A stretch of DNA of 5,005 nt from Thermotogae bacterium (GTDB taxonomy: Bacteria > Thermotogota > Thermotogae > Thermotogales > DSM-5069). Made by a program: the position numbers and the translations under genes. Below, in pieces: positions 1-5,005 of the stretch. Under the pieces are notes generated by a model that ran no database searches, was not told the DNA's origin, and saw nothing but the letters and a program-made list of their open reading frames with translations. Each line of letters begins with the position of its first letter. Position 1 is the stretch's first letter. Location: assembly GCA_003641785.1 (NCBI GenBank), contig QNAO01000091.1, positions 1-5,005 of the forward strand, read 5' to 3'.

Positions 1-1091
1 TACTTAACGCCAAAAATCTCCTTTATGACTTCCTCTGGTAAATTGTTCCCAGCCCAGTATTCATCAGGGAGATCCAGCCTGACATAGTCTTCAAGTGTGT
101 CGTTTGTTATGTAAGGTCCAACTGCTGTTACTGTTTTGGGTATTGGATACCCCATCAACGCGTTTAAGGCCAATCTTAAGCCAATCGCTGTGTGATTAGT
201 TGGATTTGTGAATGCGATGCTTTCAAAACCTTGAGGCTTCAGGTTGTACCACTGTTTCATAAAGCCATTGTTGGCTTCACCAACCATTGGTGGCAGCTCT
301 CTGCCAGCAGCGATGAAAGCATCTATAGCACCGCGCGTCATTGCTCCGCCACCAGACCAAACACCATCGATTTCCGGATAAGCAGCCAACAGGTTTGACA
401 CAACATCTTTTGCCTGTGCATATCCCCAATCAGCGAATTCTCTGGCAAGAATCTTAATTTCAGGATACTTATCAAAGACTTCTTTTGCACCCTTCCAACG
501 ATTTTCCGCCACAGGATTCCCAGCTATCCCGGAGAGGGCTATGATTCTCCCCTTTCCATTCAGTTTCTGAACAAGCCACTCTGCGGTTTTTCTACCGAAA
601 TCAACATCGTCTCTTCCAACCCATGCGGTTACCTGATCCAAGGGTATCTGACTACTGCATGCGATCACTGGTATGCCCGCCTGCTGGGCTCTCTTCAAAA
701 CTCCCTGAAGTGCTGTAGGTGAAATCGGATCGATGACTATCGCATCCACCTTTTGAGCTATTAAGTCTTCAACAGCTGCTATCTGCTTGGGAATTTCTCC
801 CTGCGCGTCTAAATGTATTACTCGAGCTACAAGATCGGACAACCTCCCTGCCTCAACCAGAAGTTCGTGTGTGAACTGAACTGCCCAACTATTTGCTTGA
901 AAGATCGTAACAAACCCTATCGTGTACGGCGGCTCGGACTTGGCAAACTGGGTTGTATCCACCAATTCATCACTAACAGCTACCACATAGGGTTGATTCA
1001 CAATATCAAGTGCTGGTGGTTTGGCCCCATAAAGCAGCGCAGCAAATGTGACAAACACGGCTACCAAGACCAACAAACGTTTGAACCTCAT
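1..1091 (-). CDS. Periplasmic sugar-type solute-binding protein (RbsB-like, Peripla_BP_4)
   Basis: I translated this frame by hand; it is open from ATG 1091 to the window edge without an in-frame stop. It gives 363 residues, and the last two visible bases are TA, so a TAA or TAG one base outside would end the protein at IKEIFGVK. Residues 1-23 look like a secretion signal (MRFKR, a hydrophobic run, then YGA as a possible cleavage site). No lipobox cysteine is present, so it is probably a soluble secreted or periplasmic protein. The fold matches type I sugar-binding proteins: YTIGFVT at 56-62 (first strand), AAVEDLIAQKVDAIVIDPIS at 105-124, the GIPVIA segment at 139-144, GRIIALSG at 181-188, and FTNPTNHTAIGLRLALNALMG at 294-314. 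About 30 residues separate the signal from the first strand, longer than in RbsB. It should deliver solute to the two permeases encoded upstream. Placement last in the operon, after two enzymes, is unusual. The ligand is unknown. Confidence 0.92.
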   Translation of the reverse strand, partial: MRFKRLLVLVAVFVTFAALLYGAKPPALDIVNQPYVVAVSDELVDTTQFAKSEPPYTIGFVTIFQANSWAVQFTHELLVEAGRLSDLVARVIHLDAQGEIPKQIAAVEDLIAQKVDAIVIDPISPTALQGVLKRAQQAGIPVIACSSQIPLDQVTAWVGRDDVDFGRKTAEWLVQKLNGKGRIIALSGIAGNPVAENRWKGAKEVFDKYPEIKILAREFADWGYAQAKDVVSNLLAAYPEIDGVWSGGGAMTRGAIDAFIAAGRELPPMVGEANNGFMKQWYNLKPQGFESIAFTNPTNHTAIGLRLALNALMGYPIPKTVTAVGPYITNDTLEDYVRLDLPDEYWAGNNLPEEVIKEIFGVK

Positions 1092-1096
1092 AAAAA

Positions 1097-1103
1097 CACC
1101 TCC
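1097..1103 (-). promoter_or_regulatory. Strong ribosome binding site of the solute-binding protein
   Basis: GGAGGTG on the minus strand, with 7 bases between the GGAGG core and the ATG at 1091. It is the best match to the 16S rRNA tail in the window and fits the high expression expected for a binding protein. It sits in the 34-base gap after the SDR stop. Confidence 0.8.
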
Positions 1104-1125
1104 CCAATCAGTTATATTTTTGTTC

Positions 1126-1860
1126 CTACTCTGCGAAAGCTCGTTTTCGAGCTTTCAACAAAGCAGAATCTTCCAGCCAATTGGCAACGGAAAAGCTTCT
1201 GCCCGTAACCTCACCTGGTTCTAGATTGCAAAGAGTATAAACCAGCTCGTTCATGATGGTTGGCTCAGCCAACTTCGCTCTTTCATCTGTACTGAGGTAG
1301 TCAAAGAACCCTGTGTTCACAGGAACTCCAGGATACGCCGAGTTCACGTTTATACCGTATTCCAAGAGCTCAACAGAAGCACACTCTGTAAGCATTTCCA
1401 GTGCAGCCTTGGATGTTGAGTAAACTGCATCTCCTATTCTGGCAAATCCCCTCTGTGCGAGAAGAGATGTTATGTTGACTATGTTTCCCCTTCCGCGCTC
1501 TTTCATTGTTTCAGCACATGATCTGAGACAAGCGAAAGTGCCGTTTATATTTGTTGATATAATATCCCTCCATGTTTCATAGGGAATATCCAGTAATCTT
1601 CTGTGATTCTTGTCAGTCTTTCCAGCGTTGTTGATAAGTGCATCTATGCCTCCAAATTCTCTTATGCACTTCTCGATCACAATTTGAACTTTATCGATAT
1701 CCCTGATATCGGCTTTAAAAAGGCGCATTCCTTTTAGGAATCGGACAGGTTCCTGAACATCGACAATGCAGACATTCCATCCTTTAATCGCAAAAAACCC
1801 TGACAAAGCCCATCCAATGCCACTTGACCCACCTGTAATCAATACAGTTCTTCTTTGCAC
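1126..1860 (-). CDS. Short-chain dehydrogenase/reductase (SDR), NAD(H)-type, substrate unknown
   Basis: This is a classical SDR of about 244 residues, the usual length for the family, which interconverts alcohols and ketones in the cytoplasm. Counting from the GTG at 1860, it shows the cofactor motif TGGSSGIG at 9-16, Asp34 at the end of the second strand (favouring NAD(H) over NADP(H)), Asp51, NNAG at 77-80, and the catalytic set Asn104, Ser132, Tyr147 and Lys151 (YSTSK). PG at 177-178 follows the active site. The C-terminus is divergent: the usual VDGG-like ending reads VANW, followed by a basic tail (KARKRAFAE). A TTG at 1866, directly after the flavoenzyme stop, is an alternative start two codons longer; GTG at 1860 is preferred because a GAGG ribosome site lies 10 bases from it and only 4 from the TTG. 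Its place directly behind the flavoenzyme suggests consecutive steps, such as C=C and then C=O reduction, or the reverse oxidations. The specific substrate cannot be named. Confidence 0.93.
   Translation of the reverse strand: MQRRTVLITGGSSGIGWALSGFFAIKGWNVCIVDVQEPVRFLKGMRLFKADIRDIDKVQIVIEKCIREFGGIDALINNAGKTDKNHRRLLDIPYETWRDIISTNINGTFACLRSCAETMKERGRGNIVNITSLLAQRGFARIGDAVYSTSKAALEMLTECASVELLEYGINVNSAYPGVPVNTGFFDYLSTDERAKLAEPTIMNELVYTLCNLEPGEVTGRSFSVANWLEDSALLKARKRAFAE
1135..1156 (-). repeat. Perfect 9-bp hairpin at the 3' end of the SDR gene
   Basis: On the transcribed strand GAAAGCTCG, a loop of AAAA, then CGAGCTTTC. The stem covers the codons for the basic SDR tail and ends nine bases before the first base of the TAG at 1128-1126. 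No T-run follows, so it does not look like an intrinsic terminator. It sits about 45 bases ahead of the binding-protein start, where a stabilising or processing hairpin could let the binding protein be made in excess over the enzymes. That role is inference; the inverted repeat is seen directly. Confidence 0.65.
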
Positions 1861-1866
1861 AACCAA

Positions 1867-1874
1867 TCACCCTC
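1867..1874 (-). promoter_or_regulatory. Ribosome binding site of the SDR gene
   Basis: GAGGGTGA on the minus strand overlaps the end and stop codon of the flavoenzyme gene. Its GAGG core is 10 bases from GTG 1860 and 4 bases from TTG 1866, so it favours the GTG as the start. The overlap with the previous stop suggests translational coupling. Confidence 0.55.
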
Positions 1875-3777
1875 GTAAGGTCATAGCCTTCATATAAGCA
1901 TCCTGCACGGCATCGTAAATGGTGCCAACTTTCTTCGCATCGCCTACAACCATGACATTCGAAAACGTTTCTTTCAAAGATGATACAAAGTCATTTTCTG
2001 GTTCGAATCCAGTTGCATTTACAACCGTTTGGACTTCAAAAGAAGTTTCACCCACATTTACAAAGTAACCTCCCGCGTTTTCTTTTACAGAAATCTTTCT
2101 TTTAAGATAGATACCCTCCACCCTCTCTTTGACCTTCTCGAACAAGATTAATCTGTTGAAATAATGTTCCTTCTGCATGAGCTCTTCTTCGCTCAAAATA
2201 TCTGTGAGATAGACTTTTCTACCAATATCGGAAAGATACCAGGCGAGCTCACAACCAACCATCCCTGCGCCCACAATGAGAACTGAATCGCCGACAAGAA
2301 GTGGATTTTCAAGAGCAACTAACGGATCAACAGCGCTTCCGCAGATTGATAGAGGGCGAACTTTACCCCCTGTTGCGACAACTACCACATCCGGAGATAA
2401 CCCCGAGAGTTCAGAAATGCTCGCTTTGTGGTTTAATCTCAAATCAACGCTGCTGTTTTCTAGCAAATATTCATAGTAAGAGAGAAGGCTTCTAAGAGGT
2501 CTCTTGAAAGCTGGAATGCTTCCATACACGATCTTGCCGCCAATTCTATCTCGAGCTTCGAGCAACGTAACTTCGTGACCCAATTTCTCAGCGGTGATGG
2601 AAAAGATTATTCCTGCGGGTCCTGCACCCACGACTACTATCTTCTTTCGATTAGACGATCTGGATACCTGCTGTGGAAAACAGCTCCTGTGTCCAACATC
2701 CTGATTAACAGCACATCTCAGAGTCTTCTGCTCCATTATCCTTGTATGACATGTGTTGCAGCGAATGCAGGGCCTAACAGGCGTCTTAGATGAAAACTTG
2801 CAAACCATATCAGGATCCGCTATCAGTGATCTGCCAACTGCGATGATATCAGCTTTGTTCTTACGCAGCGCTTCCTCCACTTCTTGAACTGAACCAAAAC
2901 CACCAACTGCTACCACAGGAATATTCACCGTTCTCTTTATTTCTCCGGCGATGTCGATAAGCGGAGGACTTTCGGTGTAAATGGGCGGAACAGAAGGAAA
3001 CTTAGTTTCACCCAGAGGGAATGTGAGAACAGATACGTGTAGATAATCTACCCCTGCTTTTTCCATGCTCAGGGCAATGCGTTTTGCCACACTCAAATCA
3101 ATACCGTTTTCCAATTTCTCGTAGGCACTGAATTTGAAGCCAACCACAAAATCGTTTCCCAAATTCCGTCTGATACCCTCGAGTATCTCCTTGGCAAATC
3201 TCAACCTGTTCTCAAGGGTTCCCCCGTATTCGTCCGAGCGTCTGTTTGTGTGAGGGGACAAAAACTGACCTATTAGGTAACCATGTCCGCCATGAATCTC
3301 GACGCCATCAAATCCCGCTTTTGAAGCTCTGACTGCGGCATCGATGAATTCATCGACTAAGAAATGGATTTCTTCCTTTGTTAGCTCCCTTGGAACATCA
3401 GCAAACAGCGGAGACTTCAGAGCTGAAGGAGCTATTGGAGTAACACCTGTAACTTTCTTAGGAGCTCTTCCCCCGTGCAAAGCCAATTGCAGAATAATCT
3501 TGGTGTCGTAAGAATGAACGCGATCAACTAAACGCTCCCATCCTGAGATCAGTTTATCTGAATAAATACCAGGTGAAGTGAGTCTGTACTGTGAGTTCAC
3601 AGCTGTGAACTCTGTAAATATCAGACCCACACCACCCCTTGCTCTGGCTTCGTAATACTCGATCATTTCTGCTGTAACTTCTCCATTAAAGCCACTCATT
3701 TCAGTATCCATAGGTGCAAGAGCGATACGGTTTTTCACAACGGTCGATCCTATGTGAACGGGATTAAGAAACAACAT
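1867..3777 (-). CDS. FMN/FAD/[4Fe-4S] oxidoreductase of the Old Yellow Enzyme–enoate reductase family
   Basis: This 636-residue protein has the two-part layout of 2,4-dienoyl-CoA reductase (FadH), trimethylamine dehydrogenase, BaiCD and clostridial enoate reductases. Residues 1 to about 335 form an FMN-binding TIM barrel, with APMDTEM at 21-27, IHGGHGYLIGQFLSP at 161-175 (Tyr167 aligns with the FadH proton donor) and SDEYGG at 181-186. Cys337, 340, 343 and 355 should hold a [4Fe-4S] cluster. The C-terminal half has a FAD-type GAGPAG at 384-389, an NAD(P)-type GAGMVG at 503-508, an ATG motif at 588-590 and a closing VVGDA at 610-614. Electrons should pass from NAD(P)H through FAD and the cluster to FMN, which reduces a C=C bond; the reverse, dehydrogenation, is possible. 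It is probably cytoplasmic, with no signal peptide. The start ATG has GGAGG 8 bases upstream. Cysteine spacing (x2, x2, x11) is nearer trimethylamine dehydrogenase than FadH, and the FadH active-site histidine seems absent, so a dienoyl-CoA substrate is unlikely. The true substrate is unknown. Confidence 0.93.
   Translation of the reverse strand: MLFLNPVHIGSTVVKNRIALAPMDTEMSGFNGEVTAEMIEYYEARARGGVGLIFTEFTAVNSQYRLTSPGIYSDKLISGWERLVDRVHSYDTKIILQLALHGGRAPKKVTGVTPIAPSALKSPLFADVPRELTKEEIHFLVDEFIDAAVRASKAGFDGVEIHGGHGYLIGQFLSPHTNRRSDEYGGTLENRLRFAKEILEGIRRNLGNDFVVGFKFSAYEKLENGIDLSVAKRIALSMEKAGVDYLHVSVLTFPLGETKFPSVPPIYTESPPLIDIAGEIKRTVNIPVVAVGGFGSVQEVEEALRKNKADIIAVGRSLIADPDMVCKFSSKTPVRPCIRCNTCHTRIMEQKTLRCAVNQDVGHRSCFPQQVSRSSNRKKIVVVGAGPAGIIFSITAEKLGHEVTLLEARDRIGGKIVYGSIPAFKRPLRSLLSYYEYLLENSSVDLRLNHKASISELSGLSPDVVVVATGGKVRPLSICGSAVDPLVALENPLLVGDSVLIVGAGMVGCELAWYLSDIGRKVYLTDILSEEELMQKEHYFNRLILFEKVKERVEGIYLKRKISVKENAGGYFVNVGETSFEVQTVVNATGFEPENDFVSSLKETFSNVMVVGDAKKVGTIYDAVQDAYMKAMTLRG
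3593..3612. repeat. Perfect 20-bp palindrome inside the flavoenzyme gene
   Basis: GAGTTCACAG followed directly by its reverse complement CTGTGAACTC, with no spacer and no mismatch. It lies over codons 56-62 of the flavoenzyme (Glu-Phe-Thr-Ala-Val-Asn-Ser). The size and symmetry are those of a dimeric repressor operator, but no regulator gene or second copy is visible here, so any function is inference. In RNA it would not fold well without opening the centre. Confidence 0.7.
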
Positions 3778-3785
3778 ACTTCATT

Positions 3786-3790
3786 CCTCC
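3786..3790 (-). promoter_or_regulatory. Ribosome binding site of the flavoenzyme gene
   Basis: GGAGG on the minus strand, 8 bases before the ATG at 3777, within the 14-base gap after the permease stop. An ATG just upstream at 3792 is in frame but meets a TGA two codons later, so 3777 is the real start. Confidence 0.8.
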
Positions 3791-3791
3791 A

Positions 3792-4715
3792 TCAGCTTCT
3801 TTTTGAATACGACAAAACCATCGCAATAATAATCAGTCCCTTCACTATGTATTTGAAGGGTTCACCGAGGCCCAAAGTAACCAGTAGCGCACTCAAGAAT
3901 GTAAAAATCACCGCGCCAAAAACAGGGCCTACCATGTTTCCTGTACCTCCATCGAAAGTCGTTCCTCCAATAACTGCTGCAGCCATAGTGTTCAGAACAT
4001 AGGGGTCTCCTCCAACTTTGAAGCTTCCTATTCCTATATACCCAGACAAGATGAGACCACTGACAACCGCGAGCATTGAAGAAAGTCCATAAGACTGAAT
4101 GATTATTCTCGAAGTCTTCACTCCCGAAAAGATTGAAGCCGTTGGGTTGCTTCCAACATAGTAAACTTTATAGCCAAAGGTACTTTTGTGGATCAGAAAA
4201 TACATCATAATATTCACCAAGACCAGAACTATCACAGATGCTGGCAAGATACCCAATCTACCAGAACCAACAAAGCGGAGAAACTCCGACACCCTTCCTT
4301 TGGGCGCTCCCTTGCTGTATATCAAATATGCGCCCGTGACTATTGAAGACATTCCAAGCGTCATTACAAAGGGTGGCATTTTTGTGAAGTGAATCAAAGA
4401 ACCATTTACACTCCCAATAGCAAAGCCAGCGCAAAGCAAAAGCACTATAACACCAGCTTCAACAACTGGTGAATTGCTGCGTGCCATTAGGTCTGCTGCA
4501 AAAATATTGGTGAACGTTATTACGGATCCAATCGACAAATCCGCTCCACCTGTTAGCATAACAACAGATTGTCCCAGTGTCGCTATTGCAAGAGGTGTCG
4601 CTTGTCTCACAATTTCGAGCAAATGCTTTGGAGCTAAAAGTCCTGGTGATAAGAAGAGTGCACAGATCAGCAACGCAATTGTTACCAAACCCATCATATA
4701 GAATTGACGCTTCAC
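3792..4715 (-). CDS. Sugar-type ABC transporter permease (RbsC family), complete
   Basis: This is a 307-residue integral inner-membrane protein, a normal length for RbsC-like permeases. It has about eight to ten hydrophobic segments, for example near residues 7-27, 40-56, 61-79, 85-108, 115-135, 158-178, 210-232, 262-282 and 286-305. Family motifs are present: GGADLSIGS at 56-64, the GYKVYYVGSNPTAS stretch at 181-194 (cytoplasmic loop), GDPY at 236-239, and IGGTTFDGGTGN at 249-260. It should pair with the upstream permease and a missing ABC ATPase to import a solute delivered by the binding protein encoded at the end of this operon. The start is GTG at 4715, overlapping the previous stop by four bases. 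It is supported by a GGGAGG ribosome site with 8 bases of spacing and by a short basic N-terminus (MKRQF) before the first membrane segment. The next gene begins after 14 bases. The transported compound could be a pentose, hexose, cyclitol or autoinducer-like molecule; sequence alone does not decide. Confidence 0.95.
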   Translation of the reverse strand: MKRQFYMMGLVTIALLICALFLSPGLLAPKHLLEIVRQATPLAIATLGQSVVMLTGGADLSIGSVITFTNIFAADLMARSNSPVVEAGVIVLLLCAGFAIGSVNGSLIHFTKMPPFVMTLGMSSIVTGAYLIYSKGAPKGRVSEFLRFVGSGRLGILPASVIVLVLVNIMMYFLIHKSTFGYKVYYVGSNPTASIFSGVKTSRIIIQSYGLSSMLAVVSGLILSGYIGIGSFKVGGDPYVLNTMAAAVIGGTTFDGGTGNMVGPVFGAVIFTFLSALLVTLGLGEPFKYIVKGLIIIAMVLSYSKRS

Positions 4716-5005
4716 ACACTCTTCCTCCCTGAAGATGTCTGCTGTGCAACGCTAATCATTACAGCAACAATAAGAATACTGCCTTCCATTATGTTTTGGT
4801 AGAATGGTGAGACACCAAAGAGGTTGAGAAGCATGGAGAGCATTGAGATAATGATTATTCCGGCCATAGTGCCCGCAATATTTCCTCTGCCACCAGCAAA
4901 TGAGACACCACCTATAAGCGCCGCTGAAATTGAACTCAGCGTGAAAGATGTGCCCGCATATGGATCTCCCGAATACATTCTCGCTGACAAAAGAAGTCCA
5001 CCAAA
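4712..5005 (-). CDS. Sugar-type ABC transporter permease (RbsC family), C-terminal part only
   Basis: This is the last 97 codons of an inner-membrane permease; the reading frame is open at the window edge, so the gene begins beyond position 5005. The visible part contains a GDPYAG stretch followed by the family's conserved glycine-rich loop, AALIGGVSFAGGRGNIAG. Two hydrophobic segments follow (around IIIISMLSMLLNLFGV and ILIVAVMISV) and a short polar tail ends in SSGRKSV. This layout matches the C-terminus of branched permeases such as RbsC and LsrC (Pfam BPD_transp_2). It would form half of the membrane channel of a binding-protein-dependent importer. Its stop codon overlaps the start of the next permease by four bases (GTGA), a sign of translational coupling. 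The shared GDPY and IGG motifs show the two permeases are paralogues, so they probably work as a heterodimer. An internal TTG at 4990 should not be taken as the start, because the conserved frame continues upstream of it. The substrate is unknown. Confidence 0.93.
   Translation of the reverse strand, partial: FGGLLLSARMYSGDPYAGTSFTLSSISAALIGGVSFAGGRGNIAGTMAGIIIISMLSMLLNLFGVSPFYQNIMEGSILIVAVMISVAQQTSSGRKSV
4724..4729 (-). promoter_or_regulatory. Ribosome binding site of the complete permease
   Basis: GGGAGG on the minus strand, 8 bases before the GTG at 4715 and inside the end of the preceding permease gene. It decides the GTG start and supports coupled translation across the GTGA overlap. 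Confidence 0.8.

Noticed and set aside
1020..1091. The binding protein as a lipoprotein
   Set aside because: There is no cysteine in or just after the hydrophobic signal segment.
1111..1116. TATAAC as a -10 promoter box before the binding-protein gene
   Set aside because: No acceptable -35 hexamer is found 16-18 bases upstream, and the gap is too short and AT-rich for one weak match to count.
1135..1156. The hairpin as an intrinsic terminator
   Set aside because: No T-rich run follows the stem on the transcribed strand; the next bases are GCAGAGTAGGAAC. The gene after it also needs transcription through this point.
813..1208. A 131-codon open frame on the plus strand
   Set aside because: It lies opposite the binding-protein gene and the SDR end, has no family-like sequence, and the minus-strand frames carry clear conserved domains.
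1867..1869. The TGA as a recoded (selenocysteine) codon or a sequencing error in one long fused gene
   Set aside because: The flavoenzyme and the SDR each have normal full lengths for their families, and a ribosome site lies at the junction. No selenocysteine insertion structure is apparent.
2276..2793. Several plus-strand frames of 64-72 codons over the flavoenzyme gene
   Set aside because: They oppose the conserved flavin-binding half of the enzyme and show no ribosome site or domain of their own.
4459..4749. A 96-codon open frame on the minus strand across the permease junction
   Set aside because: It is a shifted frame within two well-supported permease genes and its product has no recognisable motif or membrane pattern.

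Overview
The window holds part of one operon. Every real gene lies on the minus strand, so transcription runs from position 5005 towards position 1. In that order it carries the tail of an RbsC-type ABC permease, a second complete RbsC-type permease, a large iron-sulfur flavoprotein of the Old Yellow Enzyme/enoate reductase kind, a short-chain dehydrogenase/reductase (SDR), and a periplasmic sugar-type solute-binding protein. The binding protein runs to the window edge and lacks only the last base of its probable stop codon. Junctions are tight: a 4-base overlap, then gaps of 14, 6 and 34 bases. There is no non-coding stretch above 40 bases. No promoter or terminator can be supported, and both probably lie outside the window, as does the ATPase of the transporter.

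The organism is a bacterium with strong GGAGG-type ribosome sites and frequent GTG (possibly TTG) starts. A Thermotogota member or an anaerobic Firmicute would fit the gene types, the oxygen-sensitive class of flavoenzyme and the codon style. This is a guess from general appearance, not from a marker gene.

The genes look like one import-and-oxidoreduction unit. The binding protein and two paralogous permeases would bring in a small polar solute, probably a sugar, cyclitol or glycoside-like compound. The flavoenzyme and the NAD-type SDR would then act on it or on a product. Pairs of an OYE-family C=C reductase and an SDR carbonyl reductase are known from bile-acid (BaiCD with BaiA) and isoflavone (daidzein reductase with dihydrodaidzein reductase) metabolism, but the substrate cannot be read from this sequence.

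Three points stand out. A perfect 20-bp palindrome lies inside the flavoenzyme gene. A perfect 9-bp hairpin covers the last SDR codons just ahead of the binding-protein gene. The flavoenzyme has an unusual cysteine spacing and lacks the FadH-type catalytic histidine.
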